A stretch of 25,380 nucleotides of DNA from positions 1 through 25,380 of the forward strand of contig JAYYDT010000013.1 of NCBI GenBank assembly GCA_036160575.1. The letters are read 5' to 3'. Origin of the DNA: TMED26 sp002694075. GTDB taxonomy: Bacteria; Pseudomonadota; Alphaproteobacteria; Thalassobaculales; Thalassobaculaceae. A program made the position numbers and the translations under genes. Positions 8,762-17,700 of this stretch are shown here, piece after piece. Below the pieces are notes generated by a model. That model made no database searches and had not been told where the DNA came from. It saw only the letters and a list, made by a program, of their open reading frames with translations. The first letter of the stretch is position 1. Each line of letters opens with the position of its first letter.

Positions 8762-9831
8762 CCGCGCCGGTCCTGTTCGAGGTCGCCAACGGATGGGGCG
8801 TGGCGACGCTCAACCGCGGCGATGCGCTGAACGCCTTGACCTTGGAAATGATCCGCCTGTTGCGCCCGCAATTGGCGGCTTGGGCGGCTGATCCGGCGAT
8901 TAAGGCGGTGATGATCGAAGGCGCCGGCGACAGGGCGTTTTGCGCCGGCGGCGACGTTGTGGCGATTTATCACGCGATCCAAGAAGAACGGCGCAGCGGC
9001 GTGGCCTCGCCGTTAACCCGCGATTTCTTTTTCGAGGAATATCAGCTTAACGCCGCCATCGCCGGTTTTCCCAAACCCTATGTCGCTTTGTTGCACGGTA
9101 TCACCATGGGCGGCGGCGTCGGCCTGTCGGCTGGCGCCTCGCACCGAATTGTCGGGCCCGGTTATCTGTTCGCGATGCCGGAAACCGGGATCGGCTTGTT
9201 TCCCGATGTCGGCGGCGGTTGGTATCTGCCGCGGCTGGCCGCCGGCTTTGGCGACTATCTGGCGCTGACCGGCGCGCGGGTTGGCGCTGGCGACGCCATG
9301 GCGTTGGGCCTGGCCAGCGATTTCGTCGCGGCGGCGGATTGGGCGGCGATGCGCGCGGCGTTGCGGGCCTGTGCCTGGGACGGCGAGCCCGGCGTGGACA
9401 TCGATCGGGTGCTGGCGCCGTTTCGAGGCGCACCGCCGGCCGGTCGCTTGGCGGTCGATCCGGCGGCGGTCGCCGCGCTTTTCGCCGAAACCGATTTCAG
9501 TGCGCTGTGGGCGCGCATTCAGGCCGGCGGGGACCCTTTAACCGAGGATCTCCGCCAAACCCTCGCCGGCAAGTCGCCGACCAGCCTGCGGGTCAGTCAT
9601 GAACAATTGAAACGCGGTGCGCGCATGGCCTCGATCGAGGAGGTCTTGACCATGGAATATCGCCTGTCGCAGCATTCCATGGCGGGCCATGACTTCAGCG
9701 AGGGCGTGCGCGCTTTGCTGGTCGATAAGGACAAATCGCCGAACTGGCGGCCGGCCAGCGTCGAGATGGTATCGGACAGTTTGGTTGAGAGCTTTTTCGC
9801 GCCGACCGGCGCACGTGAATTAACCTGGTGA
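8758..9831 (+). CDS. 3-hydroxyisobutyryl-CoA hydrolase
   Basis: The enzyme splits 3-hydroxyisobutyryl-CoA into free 3-hydroxyisobutyrate and CoA during valine breakdown. It has the crotonase fold. Telling marks are FCAGGDVVAIY (61-71), LLHGITMGGGVGLS (111-124), and AMPETGIGLFPDVGGGWYLP (139-158), where E142 and D150 have the spacing of the catalytic acids of human HIBCH. Further marks are SPTSL, then EGVRALLVDKDKSPNW near the C-terminus. This C-terminal block separates the hydrolases from ordinary enoyl-CoA hydratases. Its length of 357 residues is normal for the family. The ATG overlaps the stop of the dehydrogenase gene (ATGA), showing translational coupling. No separate enoyl-CoA hydratase for the methacrylyl-CoA step is present here. 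Confidence 0.94.
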   Translation: MTAPVLFEVANGWGVATLNRGDALNALTLEMIRLLRPQLAAWAADPAIKAVMIEGAGDRAFCAGGDVVAIYHAIQEERRSGVASPLTRDFFFEEYQLNAAIAGFPKPYVALLHGITMGGGVGLSAGASHRIVGPGYLFAMPETGIGLFPDVGGGWYLPRLAAGFGDYLALTGARVGAGDAMALGLASDFVAAADWAAMRAALRACAWDGEPGVDIDRVLAPFRGAPPAGRLAVDPAAVAALFAETDFSALWARIQAGGDPLTEDLRQTLAGKSPTSLRVSHEQLKRGARMASIEEVLTMEYRLSQHSMAGHDFSEGVRALLVDKDKSPNWRPASVEMVSDSLVESFFAPTGARELTW

Positions 9832-9867
9832 CAGATATCGGCCGTAACGGCGGCGGGGAGGACGGAG

Positions 9868-10755
9868 ATGGCGACAATTGGATTTATCGGACTGGGCAAC
9901 ATGGGTTTGCCGATGGCCATCAATCTCATCAAGGCCGGCCACCTGGTGCATGGCTTCGATTTAAGCGGTGAGGCGACGACCGCGCTCGCCGCGGCCGGCG
10001 GCACGGTGGCTGAAAGCGCGGCGGCGGCGGCGTGCGCCGGCAGCGTGGTGATCACCATGTTACCGGCCGGCCCGCAGGTGCGCGCGGTGTACACGGAATC
10101 GATCATCGGCAAGGTTGAGGACGCCTTGCTGATCGACTGTTCGACCATCGACGTGGACACCGCCCGTTCGGTCGCGGCGATGGCCGCCGACGCCGGCTTG
10201 GATATGTTGGACGCGCCGGTGTCCGGGGGCACCGGCGGCGCCGCGGCCGGCACATTGACCTTCATGGTTGGTGGCGGAAGCGACGCTTTCGCCGCGGCGC
10301 GTCCGTTCTTGGACGTAATGGGCGCGACGGTCGTGCACACCGGTGGTTCGGGCAACGGTCAGGCGGCGAAGATTTGCAACAACATGATTTTGGCGATTTC
10401 CATGCTGGGGGTTGCCGAGGCCTTCACCATGGGGCGCAACCTGGGCGTCGACCCGCAAATCTTATTCGACATCACGTCCACCTCCTCGGGCCAGTGTTGG
10501 GCCATAAACACTTATTGCCCGGTACCGGGGCCGGTGCCGACCTCGCCGGCCAATCGGGATTTTCAGCCCGGCTTTACCGCCGATATGATGCTGAAAGACT
10601 TGCGGCTGTCACAGGATGCCGCGCGTAGTTCGGCGACCCAAACGGTGATGGGCGGCAAAGCCGAGGAATTGTTCGCCAGCTTTGTCGACGGCGGCAACGG
10701 CGCTTTGGATTTTTCCGCGATCATCCGCATGGTCGAGGGCGCCGAAAAAGCCTGA
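9868..10755 (+). CDS. mmsB: 3-hydroxyisobutyrate dehydrogenase
   Basis: MmsB oxidises 3-hydroxyisobutyrate to methylmalonate semialdehyde with NAD+, the step after the upstream hydrolase. The 295-residue protein begins with the Rossmann signature GFIGLGNMGLPMA (5-17). It carries the substrate motif DAPVSGGTGGA (115-125) and the catalytic lysine K168 in GNGQAAKICNNM. FTADMMLKDLRL is also typical of the family. A strong GGGGAGG ribosome site precedes ATG, and the gap from the previous gene is 36 bases, so it belongs to the same operon. The next pathway enzyme, methylmalonate semialdehyde dehydrogenase (mmsA), is not in the window. Confidence 0.95.
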   Translation: MATIGFIGLGNMGLPMAINLIKAGHLVHGFDLSGEATTALAAAGGTVAESAAAAACAGSVVITMLPAGPQVRAVYTESIIGKVEDALLIDCSTIDVDTARSVAAMAADAGLDMLDAPVSGGTGGAAAGTLTFMVGGGSDAFAAARPFLDVMGATVVHTGGSGNGQAAKICNNMILAISMLGVAEAFTMGRNLGVDPQILFDITSTSSGQCWAINTYCPVPGPVPTSPANRDFQPGFTADMMLKDLRLSQDAARSSATQTVMGGKAEELFASFVDGGNGALDFSAIIRMVEGAEKA

Positions 10756-10831
10756 AATACGGCGCCAGTGCCGCCGCCGCCCGCGCATCCGCGCGCCCAA
10801 CCGCACGATGTTTTGCGCGACTTCTGGCCGG

Positions 10832-10846
10832 ATCGTGATATACGAT
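10832..10846. promoter_or_regulatory. Palindrome overlapping a possible -10 region upstream of the marR-like gene
   Basis: ATCGT-GATAT-ACGAT is a perfect inverted repeat with 5-base arms, 40 bases before the start codon. A weak -35-like TTGCGC lies at 10813-10818, and the AT-rich centre of the palindrome would fall in the -10 region. MarR proteins often bind palindromes over their own promoters, so autoregulation is possible; this is inference. Confidence 0.35.
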
Positions 10847-10886
10847 AGCGATTGGGATGTGAGGCTGTGCGGGGCGCAGGGCGGTT

Positions 10887-11363
10887 TTGGACGTTCAAGA
10901 TTACTTGGATACGGTCAATTTGATCGAACGACTCCATCGGCAATTTTTGGAGGTTGTAAAGACCGAATTGGACCGCAACGGTATCGTTGACATCAACAAC
11001 GTGCAGGCCCTGATTCTGTTCAATATCAGCGATGAGGAGTTGACCGTCGGCGAGTTGACCAACCGCGGTTATTACCTTGGCTCCAACGTCTCCTACAACG
11101 TTCGCAAAATGGTCGAAAACGGGTATTTGCTGCAAGAACGTTCGTCCCACGACCGACGCTCGATCCGCGTGCGCTTGTCGGCCAAGGGCCATGACCTGCG
11201 CCAGATCATCGCCGATATGTTCGCTCAACAAGCCCACGCGCTGTCACGTTATGGCGCCGGCACGCTCGAATTGGCCGGGGCCACCGGCGCTTACCGCGAG
11301 CTCGAGCGTTTTTGGATCGATTTGCTTAATTTTAACCTGCGCGGGGCGGCCAGCGGGCTGTGA
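10887..11363 (+). CDS. MarR-family winged-helix regulator, LdtR-like
   Basis: This cytoplasmic DNA-binding protein has 158 residues. The winged helix-turn-helix covers about 35-103; ELTVGELTNRGYYLGSNVSY (51-70) contains the recognition helix and DRRSIRVRLSAKG (89-101) the wing. That region closely resembles LdtR of alphaproteobacteria, which controls an L,D-transpeptidase gene and responds to small ligands in Liberibacter. The resemblance is from recalled family patterns, and the target genes here are unknown. The start is TTG at 10887 with an AGGG site 7 bases upstream; an in-frame TGA at 10860 limits any extension and no ATG lies between. It stands alone between mmsB and proS, 131 and 91 bases from its neighbours. 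No L,D-transpeptidase gene is in the window. Confidence 0.85.
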   Translation: MDVQDYLDTVNLIERLHRQFLEVVKTELDRNGIVDINNVQALILFNISDEELTVGELTNRGYYLGSNVSYNVRKMVENGYLLQERSSHDRRSIRVRLSAKGHDLRQIIADMFAQQAHALSRYGAGTLELAGATGAYRELERFWIDLLNFNLRGAASGL

Positions 11364-11454
11364 TTGCGGCGGCGGGCGTTGTTCCCATGGCGCTTGAATT
11401 CCTCTAAGGTCCCGGCCACGTCCACAGCCGTTCAACCCGTGAGCGAGGTCAGCG

Positions 11455-12780
11455 ATGCGCTTGTCGCAATATTTTCTGCCGGTTCTGCGTGAAAATCCCA
11501 AGGAAGCGGAGATTGTTTCGCATCGTCTGATGCTGCGCGCCGGCATGGTGCAGCAGGCCAGCGCCGGCATTTACTCGTGGTTGCCATTGGGCTTTCGGGT
11601 GCTCAAAAAAATCGAACAAATTGTGCGCGAGGAGCAAAACGCCGCGCTCGCCCAGGAAGTTTTGATGCCAACCATCCAATCGGCGGATTTATGGCGGGAA
11701 AGCGGCCGTTATGACGATTATGGCAAGGAAATGCTCCGCATTACCGACCGCCACGAGCGTGACATGCTCTACGGGCCGACCAATGAGGAATTGATCACCG
11801 ATATTTTCCGCACCCATGTCCGCTCTTACCGGGATCTGCCACTCAATCTTTATCACATCCAGTGGAAATTCCGGGACGAGGTGCGGCCGCGCTTTGGCGT
11901 CATGCGGGGACGCGAGTTTTTGATGAAGGACGCGTATTCCTTCGACACCGATTTTGAGGCCGCGCGCGCCGCCTATAACCGGATGTTCGTCGCTTATTTG
12001 AAAACGTTCGCGCGGATGGGCTTGACGGCGATCCCGATGGCCGCCGATTCCGGCCCTATCGGCGGCGATCTCAGCCATGAGTTCATCATCCTCGCCGACA
12101 CCGGCGAGAGCGAGGTGTTCTATCACCGTGATTGGGAGGATTTGACCTGGCAGGACCAGGACATCGATTACGCCGGCGATTTGCAGCCGATTGTCGACCG
12201 CTGGACCAATACCTATGCCGCGACCGATGAGATGCACGACCCGGCCACTTGCCCGGTGGTGGGCGATGACCTGCGTCGACGCCGCGGCATCGAGGTTGGC
12301 CATATATTCCATTTCGGTACCAAATATTCGGCGCCCCTGGGCGCCCGCGTGGCGACATCCGACGGCCACGAGGTCGATGTTTTCATGGGCTCCTACGGCA
12401 TTGGTGTGTCGCGTTTGGTGGGCGCGGTGATCGAGGCCAGCCATGATGAGGATGGCATCATTTGGCCGGCCGCGGTGGCCCCGTTCCAGGTCGGCGTGGT
12501 CAATTTGAAAGCCGATGACGCGACCTGCGCCCAGGCCAGCGCCAATTTACACCAACAATTCGAGACGGCCGGCGTCGACTGCCTGCTGGACGACCGGGAT
12601 GAGCGCGCCGGCGCCAAATTGGCGACCATGGATTTGATCGGGCTGCCATGGCAGATCATCGTTGGGCCGCGCGGCATGAAAAACGGTGTGGTCGAGGTCA
12701 AGGAACGGGCGACCGGCGAACGCACCGAGATGACCCCGGAAGCGGCGCTGGCCAAACTCACGGCAGCGGCCGGGGGCTGA
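11455..12780 (+). CDS. proS: Prolyl-tRNA synthetase (short form)
   Basis: ProRS charges tRNA-Pro with proline. The 441-residue protein is a class II synthetase: MRLSQYFLPVLRENPKEAE at the start, PTNEELITDIFR (103-114), motif 2 around FRDEVRPRFGVMRGREF, motif 3 GSYGIGVSRLVGA, and a C-terminal anticodon-binding domain with LLDDRDERAGAK. Typical bacterial ProRS such as that of E. coli is near 570 residues because it carries an editing insertion between motifs 2 and 3. Here that stretch is too short to hold it, as in other alphaproteobacteria, so removal of mischarged Ala-tRNA-Pro probably depends on a separate trans-editing protein not seen here. ATG at 11455 follows GAGG. lolC starts 4 bases after the stop. 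Confidence 0.96.
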   Translation: MRLSQYFLPVLRENPKEAEIVSHRLMLRAGMVQQASAGIYSWLPLGFRVLKKIEQIVREEQNAALAQEVLMPTIQSADLWRESGRYDDYGKEMLRITDRHERDMLYGPTNEELITDIFRTHVRSYRDLPLNLYHIQWKFRDEVRPRFGVMRGREFLMKDAYSFDTDFEAARAAYNRMFVAYLKTFARMGLTAIPMAADSGPIGGDLSHEFIILADTGESEVFYHRDWEDLTWQDQDIDYAGDLQPIVDRWTNTYAATDEMHDPATCPVVGDDLRRRRGIEVGHIFHFGTKYSAPLGARVATSDGHEVDVFMGSYGIGVSRLVGAVIEASHDEDGIIWPAAVAPFQVGVVNLKADDATCAQASANLHQQFETAGVDCLLDDRDERAGAKLATMDLIGLPWQIIVGPRGMKNGVVEVKERATGERTEMTPEAALAKLTAAAGG

Positions 12781-12784
12781 GCCG

Positions 12785-14029
12785 ATGGCCTTTGGCGCGG
12801 TCGAACGCCTGATCGCCCTCCGTTATTTAAGGGCTCGTCGCCAGGAAGGTTTCATCTCGGTGATCGCCGGCTTTTCCTTATTGGGGATCGCCCTCGGGGT
12901 CGCCACCTTGATCATCGTGATGGCGGTGATGAACGGCTTTCGCGCCGAGCTTCTTGGCCGCATTCTGGGGCTGAACGGCCACGCCGTGGTCTATGGACAG
13001 AGCGCGCCGATTGTCGATTTTGACCGCGTGGCGGTGAAAGTCGCCGAAACGCCAGGCGTTTTCGCGGTTTTACCGCAGGTCGAGGGCCAAGCCATGGCCA
13101 CCGCCGGTGGCCATGCCGCGGGGGTATTGGTGCGCGGGCTAAGAGCCAGCGACCTGTCGGCCAAAGCCGCGTTGGCGGCCAGTTTGAGCGCCGCCGCCGT
13201 CGACAATTTCGCGGCCGGCGGGGTGCTGTTGGGCGGGCGTTTGGCGCGCCGCCTGGGCGTTTCGGTCGGCGACCAACTGACCCTGGTTTCGCCGACTCAG
13301 CAAACCACCGTGTTGGGCACCTTGCCGCGCGCCAAGCGCTATCGGGTCGGCGGTGTCTTCGACGTGGGCATGTATGAATACGACAATGGCTTTATCTTCA
13401 TGCCCTTGGCGGCCTCGCAAGTATTCTTTCGAATGGGCGACGGGGTCACCGGACTGGAAGTGATCCTGACCGATGCCAAGGGCACGGCGGCGGCCTCCTC
13501 GGGCATTCGCGCAGCCGTCGGCGGGGGGTATCGCGTGGTCGATTGGCGACAGAGAAACGCGAGCTTTTTCAATGCGTTGCAGGTCGAACGTAATGTCATG
13601 TTTTTAATCCTGACATTGATTATTCTGGTCGCCGCCTTCAACGTCATTTCGTCGCTGATCATGTTGGTCAAGGATAAGGGTCGCGGCATCGCCATTCTGC
13701 GCACCATGGGCGCCAGCCGAGGTTTGGTGATGCGGGTGTTCTTTTTGACCGGGGCCAGCGTCGGAGTGATCGGGACTTTGTTTGGCACCGCGCTCGGCCT
13801 CGCCTTCGCGGCCAATATCGAGAGCATTCGCCGGGCGATCGAGGGGATGACCGGCAGTGAGCTGTTCGCCGCCGAAATATACTTTTTGTCGAAACTGCCG
13901 GCCGAGGTCGATCCCGGCGAGGTGCTGGCGGTGGTCGCCATGGCGCTTGGCCTGTCTTTCCTGGCGACCATTTACCCGGCGTGGCGGGCCGCGCGTGTGG
14001 ACCCGGTCGAGGCGCTACGCCATGAGTGA
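12785..14029 (+). CDS. lolC: Lipoprotein-releasing ABC transporter permease (LolC/LolE family)
   Basis: This is the membrane subunit that extracts outer-membrane lipoproteins from the inner membrane and hands them to LolA. The 414-residue protein has the expected order: a first membrane helix at about 21-50 after ALRYLRARRQEGF, a large periplasmic domain to about 270, and three more helices near 271-295, 319-345 and 380-402. The cytoplasmic end reads YPAWRAARVDPVEALRHE, the standard MacB/FtsX-type tail. Only one permease gene is present, so a homodimer (LolF-like use) is possible in place of the LolC-LolE pair of E. coli; the symbol is therefore approximate. It starts 4 bases after proS, and its stop overlaps the start of lolD by 8 bases. 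Confidence 0.93.
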   Translation: MAFGAVERLIALRYLRARRQEGFISVIAGFSLLGIALGVATLIIVMAVMNGFRAELLGRILGLNGHAVVYGQSAPIVDFDRVAVKVAETPGVFAVLPQVEGQAMATAGGHAAGVLVRGLRASDLSAKAALAASLSAAAVDNFAAGGVLLGGRLARRLGVSVGDQLTLVSPTQQTTVLGTLPRAKRYRVGGVFDVGMYEYDNGFIFMPLAASQVFFRMGDGVTGLEVILTDAKGTAAASSGIRAAVGGGYRVVDWRQRNASFFNALQVERNVMFLILTLIILVAAFNVISSLIMLVKDKGRGIAILRTMGASRGLVMRVFFLTGASVGVIGTLFGTALGLAFAANIESIRRAIEGMTGSELFAAEIYFLSKLPAEVDPGEVLAVVAMALGLSFLATIYPAWRAARVDPVEALRHE

Positions 14030-14705
14030 AGCCCTGGCCCTGCGCGGCGTCCATCGCGCTTTTCCCGAAGCCGCCGGCAGCCGCCGTTTGGAGGTACTGC
14101 GCGGGGTCGATCTGACGATCAAGGCTGGCGAGATCGTCGCCTTGGTGGGGCCGTCGGGTGCCGGCAAATCGACCTTGCTGCATATCGCCGGTTTGCTGGA
14201 AAAACCCGATTCCGGACAGGTTGTGCTGGACGGTCACGACTACAGCCAGGCCGGCGAGGCGGCACGCACCCAGGCTCGCCGCGCCTATTTGGGTTTCGTT
14301 TACCAATTCCATCACCTGTTGCCGGAATTCAGCGCCTTGGAGAACATCGTTTTGCCGCAGATGATCGCCGGGCTAAGCCGCCGTCAAGCCGGCGCGCGGG
14401 CCTTGGATTTGCTGCGCATGGTGGGGTTGGAAGCGCGCGCCAATCATCGACCGGCCAAGCTTTCCGGTGGCGAGCAGCAGCGGGTGGCGATTGCCCGGGC
14501 GATCGCCAATGTGCCGCGCTTGTTGTTGGCCGACGAGCCGACCGGCAATTTGGACCCCGGCACCGCCGGCCATGTTTTCGAGCAATTGCGGGGCATCGCC
14601 AAGGCCGCCGGCCTGGCCGCTCTGGTGGCGACGCACAACCTTGACTTGGCCGGCCAGATGGATCGCGTGCTGACCTTGCGCGACGGTCATTTGGAGGTGT
14701 TATAG
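14022..14705 (+). CDS. lolD: Lipoprotein-releasing ABC transporter ATPase LolD
   Basis: LolD powers lipoprotein release by the neighbouring permease. The 227-residue protein has Walker A GPSGAGKST (43-51), a Q-loop in VYQFHHLLPEFSALEN (93-108), signature LSGGEQQR (147-154), Walker B LLLADEP (167-173) and the switch histidine H205. The FHHLLPEFSALEN stretch is characteristic of LolD among MacB-like ATPases. ATG at 14022 lies inside the end of lolC, giving an 8-base overlap and likely coupling; the open frame extends upstream within lolC, but that part has no ABC sequence. dnaE follows after 88 bases. Confidence 0.95.
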   Translation: MSEALALRGVHRAFPEAAGSRRLEVLRGVDLTIKAGEIVALVGPSGAGKSTLLHIAGLLEKPDSGQVVLDGHDYSQAGEAARTQARRAYLGFVYQFHHLLPEFSALENIVLPQMIAGLSRRQAGARALDLLRMVGLEARANHRPAKLSGGEQQRVAIARAIANVPRLLLADEPTGNLDPGTAGHVFEQLRGIAKAAGLAALVATHNLDLAGQMDRVLTLRDGHLEVL

Positions 14706-14793
14706 CGGTTTCAGACATGGGCCGTGACAGGGGGTGACGGCACCTGGTGGCTATGGGAACATACCCACGAGTCGTCACATCGAAGGCCGTCCC

Positions 14794-17700
14794 ATGCCGC
14801 ACGCCGATTTCGTTCATTTGCGCGTTCACACCGCCTACTCGCTGGCCGAGGGGGCGATTAAGATCAAGGATTTGATCACGCAATGCGCGGCCGCGCGCAT
14901 GCCGGCCGTGGCCATCACCGACAGCGCCAATATGTTCGGCGCCCTGGAATTCGCGACCGTGGCGGCCGAGGCCGGGGTTCAGCCGATCATCGGCTGTCAG
15001 ATCAATATCCGCGCCGAAGTGCGCGAGGAGCGCGGGCGTTTAGCGGTGGTCGGCGGGACCGGTCATGTTTCGCCGCCGCCCGACCAATTGGTGCTTTTGG
15101 CGCAAAGCGAGGCGGGGTATCAAAATCTCATCGCCTTGGTCAGTCAGGCGTATCTTGACACCGACCCGGGCGAGGCGCCACAGATCGACGTGGCCCAATT
15201 GGCGGCCCGGGCCGATGGCTTGATCGCGCTGACGGGTGGGCCGGCGGGACCGGTCAACCGCTTGCTGGCCGGCGAGCAGACGCCGGCCGCTCGCGCCACG
15301 CTCGAGACCTTGCGCACGATTTTCCCAAACCGCCTGTATGTCGAATTGCAGCGCCACGGCCTGGCCGGCGAGACGGCGGTCGAGGAGGCTCTGCTCGATC
15401 TGGCCTATGAGTTGGATGTGCCCTTGGTGGCGACCAATGATTGCTATTTCGCGGATCGCGCGATGTACGAGGCCCACGACGCCTTGTTATGCATCGCCCA
15501 GGGCGTCACCGTCAGTCACCAGCACCGCCGGCGGGTGACGCCTGAGCATGGCTTTAAAAGCGCCGAGGACATGCGCGCGCTGTTCGCCGATTTGCCGGAG
15601 GCGGTCGATAACAGTCTGATCATCGCGCAACGCTGCGCCTATATGCCGACCAAACGGGCGACCTCGATCCTGCCGCCCTATGACACCGACGGCGGGCGCG
15701 ACGAGGACGAGGAACTACGGGCGCAGGCGCGGGCGGGCCTGGAGGCGCGCTTGGCGGTCCATGTTTTCACCCCGGACATGGACGCGGCGGCGTGCGTGGC
15801 GGCGAGCGCGCCCTATCGCGAGCGTCTCGAGATGGAGCTGGACATCATCATCGAGATGGGGTTTCCCGGCTACTTTTTGATCGTCGCCGATTTTATCCAG
15901 TGGGCTAAGGATCGGGCCATTCCGGTCGGGCCGGGGCGTGGTTCGGGGGCCGGATCGGCGGTTGCTTGGGCGTTGAAGATCACCGATCTCGATCCGCTCC
16001 GCTGGGGCCTGTTGTTTGAGCGATTTCTCAACCCCGAGCGGGTGTCGATGCCGGATTTCGATATCGATTTCTGCCAGGATCGCCGTGACGAGGTGATCCA
16101 CTACGTCCAGGAAAAATACGGCAGCGACCGTGTCGCGCAGATCATCACCTTTGGAAAACTGCAGGCGCGGGCGGTGTTGCGCGATGTCGGGCGGGTTCTA
16201 GAGATGCCCTATGGGCAGGTCGACCGGATCTGCAAATTGGTTCCAAACAATCCGGCCAATCCGGTGACCCTGGCCGAGGCCATCGCCGGCGAACCGGAAC
16301 TGCGCCAGCAACGCGACGCCGATGAGAACGTCGGCCAATTGATCGCCATTGCCTTGCAGTTGGAGGGGCTCTATCGCCATGCCTCGACCCATGCCGCCGG
16401 GGTGGTCATCGGAGATCGTCCGCTCGATCAATTGGTGGCGCTATATCGCGATCCACGCTCGGAAATGCCGGCGACGCAATTCAATATGAAATGGGTCGAA
16501 ATCGCCGGCTTGGTGAAGTTCGATTTTCTCGGCTTGAAGACGCTGAGCGTTTTGAGCCGGGCGGTCGAACTGGTCAGTGCCACGCGCGGTGTGAACCTGG
16601 ATCTGGCGGGTTTGCCCTTGGACGACCCCAAGACCTTTGAACTGCTGAGCCGCGGTGACACCATCGGTGTCTTCCAGTTGGAAGGCGCGGGCATGCGCGA
16701 CACCCTCAAAAAACTGCGGCCCGACCGTTTCGAGGACATCATCGCGCTGGTTTCGCTGTATCGGCCGGGGCCGATGGCCAATATCCCCAAATACATCGCC
16801 TGTAAGCATGGCGAGGAAGACCCCGATTACATGCACCCCAAGCTGGAGCCGGTGCTGACCGAAACCTTTGGCATCATGATCTATCAGGAACAGGTGCAGC
16901 GGGCGGCGCAGGTTCTGGCTGGCTACACTCTCGGCGGGGCGGATAAGCTGCGCCGGGCGATGGGCAAGAAAATCAAGGCCGAGATGGACGCCCAGCGCGA
17001 TACCTTTGTGCAAGGCGCCACGGATAACGGCGTCGACGGCCGCAAGGCGTCGGAGATTTTCGATCAAATCGCCGCTTTCGCCGGCTATGGCTTCAACAAA
17101 AGCCATGCCGCCGCCTATGCCCTGATCGCTTACCAGACAGCCTATTTGAAAGCTCATTACCCGGTGGAATTTTTGGCCGCCTCAATGACCTATGACATGG
17201 GCAACACCGACAAACTGAACGTCTTCCGGCAGGAACTTCAGGCCGCCCGTTTGCCGCTCCTGGGACCAGATATCAATCGGTCGGAGACCACTTTCTCGGT
17301 GGAGAAAACCGAGGACGGCTATGGCGTGCGCTTCGCCTTGGCGGCGATCAAAAATGTCGGCGCGGCGGCGATGGACGCGCTGGTCGCCGAGCGGCGCGGC
17401 AAAGGGGCGTTCAAGGATTTGAGTGATTTCGCCAACCGCGTCGACGCGCGCGTCGCCAATAAGCGTTTGTTGGAAAATCTGGCCCGGGCAGGCGCCTTCG
17501 ACAGCCTGCTTAACAATCGCGCGCGCTTGCATGAGAATGTCGACGCGGTGCTGCGCCACGCCACCGCCGCGGCCCAGGACCGCGGTTCTAACCAGGTGAG
17601 CTTGTTCGCCGCCAGTGGCGGCGCCGACCTGTCCGAACTGCGCCTGCGGGACCGGCCGGAATGGCCGCCCTTGGAGCGGCTGGGCCATGAATTCGAAGCC

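Noticed and set aside
9597..10355. Minus-strand open frame of 252 codons across the hydrolase/mmsB junction
   Set aside because: It runs through two well-supported genes and reads as Ala/Pro/Ser-rich low complexity with no family motif.
11379..11407. Possible proS promoter, TTGTTC then CTCTAA at 17 bases
   Set aside because: Both hexamers are poor matches and several equally weak alternatives exist in the same gap.
11689..12444. Minus-strand open frame of 251 codons within proS
   Set aside because: It lies fully inside the conserved synthetase catalytic region and shows no domain of its own.
14734..14793. Longer DnaE start at GTG 14734
   Set aside because: The extra 20 residues have no family match and the PHP domain normally starts within about 10 residues of the N-terminus, as from ATG 14794. 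It cannot be fully excluded.
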